NCBI RefSeq assembly: GCF_001436315.1
Contig: NZ_AYZA01000022.1
Coordinates: 203,409 to 239,125 of the forward strand
From: Ligilactobacillus aviarius subsp. aviarius DSM 20655
Lineage (GTDB): Bacteria; Bacillota; Bacilli; Lactobacillales; Lactobacillaceae
Direction: 5' to 3'
DNA length: 35,717 nt
In this document: positions 15,321-21,361 of the stretch, one piece after another
Numbering within the stretch: the first letter of the stretch is position 1
Layout of the letters: each line of letters begins with the position of its first letter
The notes under the pieces: generated by a model
What the model was told of the DNA's origin: nothing
Seen by the model: only the letters and a program-made list of their open reading frames with translations
Database searches by the model: none
Made by a program: the position numbers and the translations under genes

Positions 15321-16599
15321 TGGCGAATCAGTTGGGAAATTGCGATTGATGCAGAACAAGAAAGCCAAAAAGAAAATCGATATTCCATTCATTCGGACAG
15401 CAGAAGGTAAGATCAAAGTTAACAGTTTACGGAATATTGAATTGATCATTGAAAATGATGAACGTTTGAAAGGTCGATTCCGATTTAATCTCTTTACCTC
15501 TGAAATTGATGTCGTTAAAGATTCTAAAGAATTAAACATCAAACAAGGAAGATTAATGGATGCTTACTACTCTGAAATTGCTTCTTACATTGAAAGCAAT
15601 GCTGATTACAACCACGTTCTGTTTGATGAACGAAAAATCAGAAGCGCATTAACAGTCGTATCAAGACGACATGCATATAATCCAATCATCGATTATATGA
15701 ATGAAGCTTATAAGGAATGGGACAAAGAAGAACGTCTGAATACGTTGCTTGCCGATTATCTGGGTGTTGAACAAACACCAACCGTTGAATTGATTACAAA
15801 ATTATTCTTTTGTGGTGCGGTTGCTAAAGCATTCAATCCGAAAACGAAATTCGACTTTGTGCTTGATTTAGTTGGTGGCCAAGGAGCGGGAAAAACAACT
15901 TTTTTACAAAACATCGCACCACTTGGTTACTATACTGATCAGTTTACCAATTTTGACAATAAAGATGATTTCGCAGTTATGCGAAGAGCGTTGATTATCA
16001 ACGATGATGAGTTAACTGCGACGAGTAATGCGAGTTTTGAAATTTTGAAAAAATTCATCACATTACAAGAGTTTGAATATCGGAAACCATACGGGCATGA
16101 AGCGGAACGATTTGCAAAGAACTTCGTTATGGCAAGAACGACCAACGAACTGTATTATCTGAAAGACAAAACAGGCGAACGGCGTTTCTTACCAGTCTTA
16201 GTAAGTAAATCGCGACAAAAGAAATCACCAATCGATGATTTAAATGAGAAATTCGTCAAACAGCTTTGGGGTGAAGCGGTTCATTTATACAAAGATGAAA
16301 AGTTCACATTCAAACTCACGAAGCAGCAGGAGAAAGAATTAGAAAATCATCGAATCAATTTTATGTATACCGACGAAGTTGAAGATCGGATTGATGAAAT
16401 GTTGGTGAATGATTTTGAAGGCAAAGATTTCATCACGTCAAAAGACATTGCTTTGAGATTAGGCGACAATGTTGATTTAACGAAAGATCGTAAGTTAGCA
16501 TCTAAGGTTTCTGAAATTATGATTAATCGGTTTCATTTTAGAAAAAGTCGAAAGCGGATAGAAGGAACGATGAAACGAGGATATGAAAGGAGTGTGTGA
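15301..16599 (+). CDS. VirE/VapE-family replication ATPase (helicase)
   Basis: A 432-residue P-loop ATPase. Walker A is GGQGAGKT at residues 192-199 and the Walker B-like strand ALIINDDE lies near 228-236, with an arginine-rich sensor region (KDKTGERRFLPV) near residue 290; this is the virulence-associated E family that works with prim-pol proteins as a replicative helicase. The start is TTG, supported by AAGGAGG about ten bases upstream and overlap with the primase gene. The 3' end runs directly into the iteron cluster. Confidence 0.88.
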   Translation: MKTIKLDGESVGKLRLMQNKKAKKKIDIPFIRTAEGKIKVNSLRNIELIIENDERLKGRFRFNLFTSEIDVVKDSKELNIKQGRLMDAYYSEIASYIESNADYNHVLFDERKIRSALTVVSRRHAYNPIIDYMNEAYKEWDKEERLNTLLADYLGVEQTPTVELITKLFFCGAVAKAFNPKTKFDFVLDLVGGQGAGKTTFLQNIAPLGYYTDQFTNFDNKDDFAVMRRALIINDDELTATSNASFEILKKFITLQEFEYRKPYGHEAERFAKNFVMARTTNELYYLKDKTGERRFLPVLVSKSRQKKSPIDDLNEKFVKQLWGEAVHLYKDEKFTFKLTKQQEKELENHRINFMYTDEVEDRIDEMLVNDFEGKDFITSKDIALRLGDNVDLTKDRKLASKVSEIMINRFHFRKSRKRIEGTMKRGYERSV

Positions 16600-16852
16600 C
16601 ACATTGTGACGCTATGTGACACTAAAACTGTTCTTAGTGTCACAGCTTGAAACGTTGATATATCAATGACAATGAGCCGTTGTGTGACACTGATACACTA
16701 TTTCCTAATAAAAAAATAATAAGTAGTAATTATATATATAACTATAAAAAGTTTGATTTTTAGTGTCACAGTGTCTCACGACGGTTAATCCTTAGAGCCA
16801 CATGGGATAGACAGATTTTTACCTAGTGTCACTTAGTGTCACACCTGTCACA
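16595..16852. repeat. Iteron cluster and A+T-rich stretch, probable phage replication origin
   Basis: About ten copies of the short element TGTGACAC or its complement occur: direct at about 16595, 16605, 16615 and 16683, inverted at 16637, 16763, 16771 (imperfect), 16826, 16836 and 16846. Between the outer clusters is an A+T-rich segment at about 16700-16760 with TATATATA. The cluster starts at the end of the helicase gene and fills the 258-base gap before the nuclease gene. This is the classic layout of an iteron origin bound by a phage initiator; origin activity is inferred. Confidence 0.7.
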
Positions 16853-16857
16853 AATTT

Positions 16858-17205
16858 ATGACAGCAGAACACAAAATTCAAAATGATATTCGAGTTGCAC
16901 TCACGAAAAATAATTGCAGAGTGTTTAGAACAAATGTTGGTAAGGTTCGAATGGCTGATGGGCGTTGGTTTGATACTGGCCTTCCGAAAGGTTTTCCAGA
17001 CTTAATGGGTTTTCGATTGGATGATACAACGATTTTTTTCATCGAATGTAAAAACGAAAAAGGAAAGCCGCGAAAAGATCAAATCGAATTCCATAAGTTT
17101 CTAACACAATGCGATGTGGTGCATGGAATTGCGCGAAGTATAGATGATGCAATCTTAATAGTTAACGAAAGGAAGGTTGGTTATGGTTTCGAGAAATATG
17201 ATTGA
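16858..17205 (+). CDS. VRR-NUC domain nuclease
   Basis: A 115-residue PD-(D/E)XK nuclease-fold protein. The metal-binding motif is GFPDLMG (near residue 46) followed by FFIECKNEKG (near residue 62), typical of stand-alone phage VRR-NUC proteins that resolve branched DNA. The ATG lacks a clear ribosome site because the iteron cluster runs right up to it, and no other in-frame start exists before a stop at 16834, so translation efficiency is odd. Confidence 0.85.
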   Translation: MTAEHKIQNDIRVALTKNNCRVFRTNVGKVRMADGRWFDTGLPKGFPDLMGFRLDDTTIFFIECKNEKGKPRKDQIEFHKFLTQCDVVHGIARSIDDAILIVNERKVGYGFEKYD

Positions 17206-17290
17206 CCTCAAACAAATGATTAAACATAAACGTTATCGCAGATTTTTATTTACACGAAAGGAGAATATTCGATGGATAAAACAACGTTAA
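17183..17290 (+). CDS. Possible 35-residue basic protein
   Basis: An ATG behind AGGAAGG opens a 35-residue, strongly basic frame (KHKRYRRFLFTRK) that spans the gap between the nuclease and DUF3310 genes, overlapping both. The good ribosome site and placement favour translation, perhaps for coupling; the product has no recognised family and overlap makes it uncertain. Confidence 0.35.
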   Translation: MVSRNMIDLKQMIKHKRYRRFLFTRKENIRWIKQR

Positions 17291-17499
17291 GACCGAATTA
17301 TTACAAAGACAAACACGGCAAGGATTTATTCTCACATTTCAAAGACGGGTTATTAAACCACGAGCAATTATCAGGTTTCTATCTCGGAAACATCATGAAG
17401 TATCTTACACGTTATCGTCAGAAAAATGGCATTGAAGATTTAGAAAAAGCATCCGTTTATTTAGATCAATTAAAGGAGTTGGAACGAAATGAAAAATGA
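17272..17499 (+). CDS. DUF3310 protein (SaV-like)
   Basis: A 75-residue protein with the DUF3310 pattern: PNYYK near the start, then FYLGNIMKYLTRYRQKNGIEDLEKASVYLDQL. Such proteins are common in phages of Gram-positive hosts, sometimes fused to nucleotide-metabolism domains, with no firm biochemical role. AAAGGAG lies before the ATG. Its stop overlaps the next gene. Confidence 0.82.
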   Translation: MDKTTLRPNYYKDKHGKDLFSHFKDGLLNHEQLSGFYLGNIMKYLTRYRQKNGIEDLEKASVYLDQLKELERNEK

Positions 17500-17767
17500 A
17501 ATTGCTGATCGTTTAAAAAAATATGCAGAAGAAATTCGGGATAGTTATGATCCGAAGAACAACTTACGTGATGTAATTGCTGATGCGCTTTGGTATCTCA
17601 TTGAATTAAGTGATGATCCAGTACGGTTGAAGATCGCTAATAAGTATGTTGAATATATCACCAGCGACACAATTGGAGTTAGTGATTATCAAGAAGCTGC
17701 TACTCCATTTAGTAAATCGGACGCACACAAAATCATTAATGGTTTGGTGGTGGATATTGATGACTGA
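17489..17767 (+). CDS. Hypothetical phage protein
   Basis: A 92-residue acidic, helical protein with AAGGAG well upstream of its ATG. It overlaps DUF3310 by 11 bases and the HNH gene by eight, indicating a tightly packed operon. No family recognised. Confidence 0.65.
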   Translation: MKNEIADRLKKYAEEIRDSYDPKNNLRDVIADALWYLIELSDDPVRLKIANKYVEYITSDTIGVSDYQEAATPFSKSDAHKIINGLVVDIDD

Positions 17768-18380
17768 ACGTTGGCAAACCGTTGAAGAATATCCTGATTA
17801 TCAAGTTTCAGACTGTGGAAGATGTCGTAATCGAAAAACAAAGAATATTCTCAAGCTTTATTACGATAAAAGCAATCGCACGATTTATATTGGATTGTAT
17901 CGCAATCATCACCAACATCGTGTTTCATTGCCACGAATAGTTTATCAAGCATTCGGAACGGAAGAATTGAATAAGGATAAAAAGGTCGTTCATCTGGATG
18001 GTGATTTTCGCAACAATCAAATCGAAAATCTTGGGTGTCAAACATACACACAACCATCTGAAAAATCATATCACTGGAAGTTGATCCATGAAGATGGTAC
18101 GGAAGAATGTTTTTACACGTTATTTGATGTTCAAAAATCATTCAAAAATACGCCTGAGTATCGAACTAATGAATTGTATGTGCGTAAATTAGCCCATAAA
18201 AACGCCTGTGAGCTCGTTCAATTAAATGAAGGCGTAATTACATTCAGAGACAAAAAAGCTGCGACAGAATATCGTAACAAAGTTCTGGAATTCGTCCATT
18301 ATTGTGAAGATAAATACGGGTCAATGATGAATGTTAATGAATCTGATCCAAAGGTTATCGAATATCGTAAAGTTATCTAG
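17760..18380 (+). CDS. NUMOD4/HNH-type endonuclease-like protein
   Basis: A 206-residue protein. The N-terminus ERWQTVEEYPDYQVSDCGRCRN (residues 3-24) is a NUMOD4 DNA-binding motif and VVHLDGDFRNNQIENLG (about 76-92) is a degenerate HNH core with H78, N85/N86 and N90. Phage HNH genes of this type act as homing endonucleases or packaging nucleases. The ATG at 17760 is preferred to 17646 because it overlaps the stop of the previous gene and starts the motif. Its last bases already take part in the first tRNA-like helix of the structured region that follows. Confidence 0.8.
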   Translation: MTERWQTVEEYPDYQVSDCGRCRNRKTKNILKLYYDKSNRTIYIGLYRNHHQHRVSLPRIVYQAFGTEELNKDKKVVHLDGDFRNNQIENLGCQTYTQPSEKSYHWKLIHEDGTEECFYTLFDVQKSFKNTPEYRTNELYVRKLAHKNACELVQLNEGVITFRDKKAATEYRNKVLEFVHYCEDKYGSMMNVNESDPKVIEYRKVI

Positions 18381-18418
18381 TCGTGGTGTCGGGAGTGGTT
18401 CGATTCCACTCCTAGATA
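18374..18418 (+). other. 5' tRNA-like element (T-arm with acceptor-like stem)
   Basis: GGAGTGG/CCACTCC (18392-18398 with 18406-18412) closes the seven-base loop TTCGATT, which fits the tRNA T-loop consensus. TATCTA (18374-18379) pairs with TAGATA (18413-18418) like an acceptor stem. There is no D or anticodon arm and no CCA, so it is not a tRNA. Confidence 0.6.
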
Positions 18419-18420
18419 TT

Positions 18421-18499
18421 GTGGTTCTGAGATACAACCACAGAATTTAATTTAAAGGAGATGAATCATCTCCATAAAAAGTCTTTTCACTCGTATCTC
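18421..18499 (+). other. Pseudoknot module 1 of the structured RNA
   Basis: Stem GTGGTT/AACCAC carries a nine-base loop whose GAGATAC (18429-18435) complements GTATCTC (18493-18499). Between them sits a hairpin GGAGAT/ATCTCC with a five-base loop (18457-18473). Confidence 0.6.
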
Positions 18500-18516
18500 G
18501 CTCTTTAAAATACACC

Positions 18517-18546
18517 GGTTTAGTAGTTGTCAAAGGCTACTAAATC
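18517..18546 (+). repeat. 30-base hairpin A of the structured RNA
   Basis: Ten pairs (one G-U) around the ten-base loop TTGTCAAAGG, followed by TTT and a further hairpin. It shares geometry and loop ending with hairpins B and C. Confidence 0.65.
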
Positions 18547-18549
18547 TTT

Positions 18550-18584
18550 GCAGGTTTTAAGGTGTACCTGCTAAAAAATACACC
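18550..18584 (+). other. Pseudoknot module 2 of the structured RNA
   Basis: GCAGGT/ACCTGC (18550-18555 with 18566-18571) has a ten-base loop containing GGTGT (18561-18565), complementary to ACACC at 18580-18584 and also at 18512-18516, giving two alternative partners. Confidence 0.5.
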
Positions 18585-18597
18585 AGTCTAATACAAC

Positions 18598-18682
18598 GTG
18601 GTTAGGGAATGCAACCATATCAAAAAAATATATAGAAAAGAGATGAAAAATCTCCTTTAAGTGCTTATTCTTATCGCATTCC
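18598..18682 (+). other. Pseudoknot module 3 of the structured RNA
   Basis: Stem GTGGTT/AACCAT carries a nine-base loop whose GGAATGC (18606-18612) complements GCATTCC (18676-18682). A hairpin GAGAT/ATCTC with a five-base loop (18640-18654) lies between. The plan equals module 1 while the loop pairing differs in sequence. Confidence 0.6.
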
Positions 18683-18684
18683 AC

Positions 18685-18714
18685 AATCTGTCGGTTTTCA
18701 TCGGCTGGCAGATT
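18685..18714 (+). repeat. 30-base hairpin B of the structured RNA
   Basis: Ten pairs (two G-U) around the loop TTTTCATCGG, followed by TTT and the CCGAGAA/TTCTCGG hairpin with a GTGA tetraloop (GNRA type). Confidence 0.65.
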
Positions 18715-18768
18715 TTTCCGAGAAGTGATTCTCGGGCCTATTCGATTTATTAAACTATCTATATCTCA

Positions 18769-18798
18769 GGCTTAATAGCTTTCGTCGGCTATTAAGTC
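18769..18798 (+). repeat. 30-base hairpin C of the structured RNA
   Basis: Ten pairs (one G-U) around the loop CTTTCGTCGG, followed by a T run and hairpin GGC-AA-GAAC. Stem bases differ from A and B, loop shape does not. Confidence 0.65.
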
Positions 18799-18799
18799 T

Positions 18800-18871
18800 T
18801 TGGCAAGAACAATGGATGCTGGAGTTCAAGCCAACCAAAAAAATTACGTTTTTAAACAACCAATGCATCCG
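18800..18871 (+). other. Pseudoknot module 4 of the structured RNA
   Basis: TTGGC/GCCAA and GAAC/GTTC stack across a symmetrical AA/AA internal loop; the 13-base loop contains GGATGC (18814-18819), complementary to GCATCC (18865-18870). A small hairpin AAAAA/TTTTT with a five-base loop (18839-18853) lies between. Confidence 0.55.
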
Positions 18872-18885
18872 AGTTATTGATTGTA

Positions 18886-18916
18886 AGTTATACGGGGTTC
18901 GACTCCTCGCATAACT
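18886..18916 (+). other. 3' tRNA-like acceptor/T-arm minihelix
   Basis: AGTTAT/ATAACT (18886-18891 with 18911-18916) stacks, after one A-C mismatch, on CGGGG/CCTCG (18893-18897 with 18905-18909) with T-loop TTCGACT. The helix is the 12-pair acceptor/T-arm domain of a tRNA without other arms or CCA. Confidence 0.6.
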
Positions 18917-18955
18917 ATTGCGCGCGCAGGAAATAAATTTATTGGAGGAATATTA

Positions 18956-19120
18956 ATGGATAAATTATGGTGGATATTTCAAATCATCCTTATCATCTTA
19001 AAACTGATGCACATCATCACCGTTTCATGGTTGATTGTATTTTTACCAGTTGTCATTTCGGTAAGCGAGATGGTTGCAACGTTCATTTTGGTATTAGTAA
19101 AGGTGTGGTTGGATGAATAA
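18956..19120 (+). CDS. Small membrane protein
   Basis: A 54-residue protein with two hydrophobic segments (about residues 5-18 and 24-50), beginning MDKLWWIFQ. TTGGAGG precedes the ATG at 18956. Small proteins of this kind are common in lactobacillus phages near HNH and replication genes; no function is known. Its end overlaps the next start. Confidence 0.65.
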   Translation: MDKLWWIFQIILIILKLMHIITVSWLIVFLPVVISVSEMVATFILVLVKVWLDE

Positions 19121-19286
19121 TCGTTGGAGAAGAGTTGCGAACTTAGATGAATTAAGTTATGCGTGTACGGTGTCAGAAACAGACTATTCAATAATGGTCT
19201 TTAATTCAGTGATGTGGGGCGTTGTAGCGCTTGATAATCATACGGAACGCCGAACACCGAGTTTCAGGAAAGGAAATAAACGATGA
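19113..19286 (+). CDS. Small hypothetical phage protein
   Basis: A 57-residue protein beginning MNNRWRRVANLDELSY, with ATG at 19113 overlapping the upstream gene by eight bases and AAAGGTG before it. It ends basic. No family recognised; the chain of overlaps argues that it is real. Confidence 0.55.
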   Translation: MNNRWRRVANLDELSYACTVSETDYSIMVFNSVMWGVVALDNHTERRTPSFRKGNKR

Positions 19287-19456
19287 ACCTTAAATGCAAA
19301 TTAACAACAGACGAATTAATTGAACTTGCCGAAACCGGGAAAGTAAGGAATATCGTACTGGATAGCACGGCGAAAATCGTGCTACACGAATGTTTAAATA
19401 TGCTTAAGTTTGAAAAATACTATTACGAAGGAGAGAAAAAACGGAATGCAAGATAG
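19283..19456 (+). CDS. Small hypothetical phage protein
   Basis: A 57-residue protein beginning MNLKCKLTTDELIELAE; its ATG overlaps the previous stop in ATGA and is preceded by AAAGGAAA. It overlaps the YopX gene by 11 bases. Unknown function. Confidence 0.55.
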   Translation: MNLKCKLTTDELIELAETGKVRNIVLDSTAKIVLHECLNMLKFEKYYYEGEKKRNAR

Positions 19457-19814
19457 ATTTAAGTTTAGAGCATGGGATAAGATCCAAAAAATGTATATAA
19501 ATAATGTACAAGTGGGCTTATCAAGTTATGACCATACAAGCGGACATACAGAATATTTAGGATTTGATGATATTTTAAACAGCAAACGTTATGAAGTGGA
19601 GCAATGTACCGGATTAAAAGATAAGAACGACAAGCTGATTTATGAAGGCGACATTGTAGATGATGGCGAGCAATACACCAAGATAATTTTTGATAAAAGT
19701 TGTTTTTGTTATGACGATGGTAGCGGTTTTTATGATGATTTAGATTTTTATTACACGCATTGTGAAGTCATCGGTAACATTCACAAAAACCCAGAATTAT
19801 TGGAGGAAGAATAA
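19446..19814 (+). CDS. YopX family protein
   Basis: A 122-residue protein with the YopX signature: RFKFRAWDKIQKMY at residues 4-17, then QCTGLKDKNDKLIYEGDIV and an ending EVIGNIHKNPELL. The family is widespread in phages of Gram-positive hosts; its role is unknown. The ATG at 19446 is preferred to 19410 because it starts the motif and has GGAGAG upstream. Confidence 0.88.
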   Translation: MQDRFKFRAWDKIQKMYINNVQVGLSSYDHTSGHTEYLGFDDILNSKRYEVEQCTGLKDKNDKLIYEGDIVDDGEQYTKIIFDKSCFCYDDGSGFYDDLDFYYTHCEVIGNIHKNPELLEEE

Positions 19815-20009
19815 ATGAGTAAAAGAAATGAAAAGCGTAGTGTACTGAAGAAACGTAAACGGAGAATGAATTACAACGGTATTAAGCCGGGGAACCTAGT
19901 TCAATGGCAAGGAATGAAATACAAAGTAGTTGCTTTATTAAAACAAGGATGTTTGCTACTTGATAACGGCGCAAAACCGAAAGCAAAGGAGTGTGAACGC
20001 ATTGAATGA
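19815..20009 (+). CDS. Small basic hypothetical protein
   Basis: A 64-residue protein with a highly basic N-terminus (KKRKRR near residue 12) followed by a small beta-rich domain (PGNLVQWQGMKYKVVALL). Starts immediately after the YopX stop with GGAGGAAG upstream. A nucleic-acid-binding role is possible from charge only. Confidence 0.65.
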   Translation: MSKRNEKRSVLKKRKRRMNYNGIKPGNLVQWQGMKYKVVALLKQGCLLLDNGAKPKAKECERIE

Positions 20010-20187
20010 AACAACACTCTATTTCATCACGCTTGATAATGAGGTTAAGCACATTAATCGCGACGTTAAAGATCTTGGATATAAAGACGTCGCTAAGAAT
20101 GATTATCGGATTATTTTAGATGACGTTGAGTGCTGTGTTGATCGTGAAACGTGGAATTATATTTGGGATTGGTTGTCATGGCATTAG
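20002..20187 (+). CDS. Small hypothetical protein with TTG start
   Basis: A 61-residue acidic protein (ETTLYFITLDNEV, ending TWNYIWDWLSWH). The TTG at 20002 lies ten bases after AAAGGAG; an ATG four bases later is in another frame and gives a poorer product. It overlaps the previous gene by eight bases. Unknown function. Confidence 0.55.
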   Translation: MNETTLYFITLDNEVKHINRDVKDLGYKDVAKNDYRIILDDVECCVDRETWNYIWDWLSWH

Positions 20188-20246
20188 TGATTTCAATCGT
20201 GATTGAATTTATTCTATTCGTTGCTATAATCAGTATAAAAAAATAA
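20178..20246 (+). CDS. Possible 22-residue hydrophobic peptide
   Basis: ATG at 20178 overlaps the previous gene and encodes a short membrane-like peptide (MALVISIVIEFILFVAIISI) ending in two Lys. There is no strong ribosome site and the promoter of the ArpU gene lies inside it, so it may be a chance frame. Confidence 0.25.
   Translation: MALVISIVIEFILFVAIISIKK
20203..20230 (+). promoter_or_regulatory. Promoter of the ArpU-type regulator
   Basis: TTGAAT (20203-20208), 16 bases, then extended -10 TGCTATAAT (20222-20230). Its position allows the late regulator to be transcribed independently of the early operon. Confidence 0.6.
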
Positions 20247-20288
20247 CGCCACAATCGGCGTCACTACAATAATATCGACAATATTATT
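20246..20288 (+). promoter_or_regulatory. Two hairpins in the ArpU leader
   Basis: ACGCC/GGCGT (20246-20250 with 20257-20261) and AATAATAT/ATATTATT (20268-20275 with 20281-20288, five-base loop) follow the promoter. Neither has a T run; the second is a perfect dyad that could be an operator or RNA element. Confidence 0.4.
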
Positions 20289-20314
20289 ATAACAAATTAA
20301 AGGAAGTGACGCTT

Positions 20315-20788
20315 GTGGATGGAGCAGAATTAACAGCATTATTCCAGTATGACGATGAACAAACAGCGAAAAACGTAAGTGATTTTTTTAAGAACTTCAA
20401 GCGCATTAGTCGAATGGCTGGTGAAGATCCGTCAGCGTTAAAATCTCCGGTGATTTCAGATATGCCTGTTAGTCATGGTGGTGGAAATCACAATGAAGAT
20501 AAATTAGTAGATCACGCAAACGCTACTGACCTTGCGCCAAAAATTATGAATGATGTTAAATTTGCTTTGAATCATATTTCTCAACGATCAAAAACAATTA
20601 TTTTAGGTGTTTATGTTGATGAACTATCACAAACATCAATGGCGGAAAGATTGTTATGCAGTGAAAGCTCATATAAGATCTATAAGAAAGTGGCGTTAAA
20701 TGAATTTGCGGACAGTTTAAGCTCGCCAAGAACGATACTGAAAATTAATCTGCATGTTGAAAGCGGAAAAGAACTAGTCGTCGGCTAG
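20315..20788 (+). CDS. ArpU-family late transcription regulator
   Basis: A 157-residue protein resembling the ArpU/RinA-type regulators that stand before terminase genes and switch on late phage genes. The C-terminal region (SQRSKTIILGVYVDELSQTSMAERLLCSESSYKIYKKVALNEFAD) is a sigma-4-like helix-turn-helix. The GTG at 20315 follows AAAGGAAG by about eight bases; the GTG at 20306 overlaps that site. It has its own promoter and terminator. Confidence 0.82.
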   Translation: MDGAELTALFQYDDEQTAKNVSDFFKNFKRISRMAGEDPSALKSPVISDMPVSHGGGNHNEDKLVDHANATDLAPKIMNDVKFALNHISQRSKTIILGVYVDELSQTSMAERLLCSESSYKIYKKVALNEFADSLSSPRTILKINLHVESGKELVVG

Positions 20789-20798
20789 TTCTTTTTTT
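20767..20798 (+). terminator. Terminator overlapping the ArpU stop codon
   Basis: GAACTAG (20771-20777) pairs with CTAGTTC (20785-20791), extendable by A-T pairs, and is followed by seven T. The stop codon lies inside the stem. Confidence 0.9.
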
Positions 20799-20836
20799 AT
20801 AATATAATTATTCTTTATTTTTAGGAGAGATATAAT

Positions 20837-21286
20837 TTGGAAAAATGGAATTTTGCTTTTAATTTAATGTCAATGTTAGCGTCTATTGGAACATTTGGTA
20901 CTTTTATATTTTTACTTTATGACAAAATATCAAGTTATAAAAAAATACAGGAAGAAAAAAATGCAGCGATTGATGATTTAGAAAATTGTAAAGCCGTTTC
21001 AAATGAATTATTAAAGTTGTTATCGAATGCTATAACATGTACTTACTCAAACAGTATGGAAAAAATAGAGGAGCTTTCGTATTCGGTTTCGCTAGTTTTG
21101 AGTTATAAAATTATTGGTAATGACATTCACAACAGCTTATTTTATTTAATAAATAAAATGTCTACGATCAAAATTTATAATAATATATTGGAAGAAGAAC
21201 AGCGTATTAATTTGGAAAAATATGTAGAACAAATTACTAAGTATGTAAACTTAGCAATTAAAAGACTTCAGAAAAAGATAAAATAA
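20837..21286 (+). CDS. Membrane-anchored coiled-coil protein, unknown (moron)
   Basis: A 149-residue protein with one N-terminal membrane helix (about residues 8-27) and a long helical cytoplasmic part (SSYKKIQEEKNAAIDDLENC onward). The start is TTG at 20837 behind AGGAGA. It is very A+T-rich, lies between the ArpU terminator and the terminase genes, and has TATAAT boxes (20798-20808) upstream, so it is probably an independently expressed cargo gene. No family is recognised; position suggests a host-interaction or defence role but nothing in the sequence proves it. Confidence 0.6.
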   Translation: MEKWNFAFNLMSMLASIGTFGTFIFLLYDKISSYKKIQEEKNAAIDDLENCKAVSNELLKLLSNAITCTYSNSMEKIEELSYSVSLVLSYKIIGNDIHNSLFYLINKMSTIKIYNNILEEEQRINLEKYVEQITKYVNLAIKRLQKKIK

Positions 21287-21361
21287 TAGACAAAAATCGA
21301 CTTTTTTCTGGCCTAAAACTAACCAAAATTCGGCTACATATTGACTAGCTTAGGGTTTATT

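Larger units (their letters stand above)
18374..18916 (+). ncRNA. Large ornate structured RNA, ROOL/GOLLD-like candidate
   Basis: This gene-free stretch can be folded almost end to end. From 5' to 3': a T-arm hairpin (18392-18412) inside an acceptor-like stem; a hairpin (18421-18441) whose loop pairs downstream at 18493; a 30-base hairpin (18517-18546); a loop-pairing hairpin (18550-18571); another (18598-18618) pairing at 18676; a 30-base hairpin (18685-18714); a GTGA tetraloop hairpin (18718-18735); a third 30-base hairpin (18769-18798); a loop-pairing hairpin (18800-18834) pairing at 18865; and a terminal acceptor/T-arm minihelix (18886-18916). Repeated modules keep shape but not stem sequence, which implies selection for structure. 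ROOL and GOLLD are the known giant RNAs of this size in Lactobacillales prophages. Folding is by eye; class membership is inferred. Confidence 0.75.

Noticed and set aside
16595-16852. CRISPR array
   Set aside because: Repeats are eight bases, in both orientations and unevenly spaced, and no cas gene is nearby; an origin fits better.
18374-18916. tRNA genes at 18390 and 18890
   Set aside because: Only T-arm and acceptor-like helices are present; there is no D arm, anticodon arm or CCA, so they are tRNA-like parts of the structured RNA.
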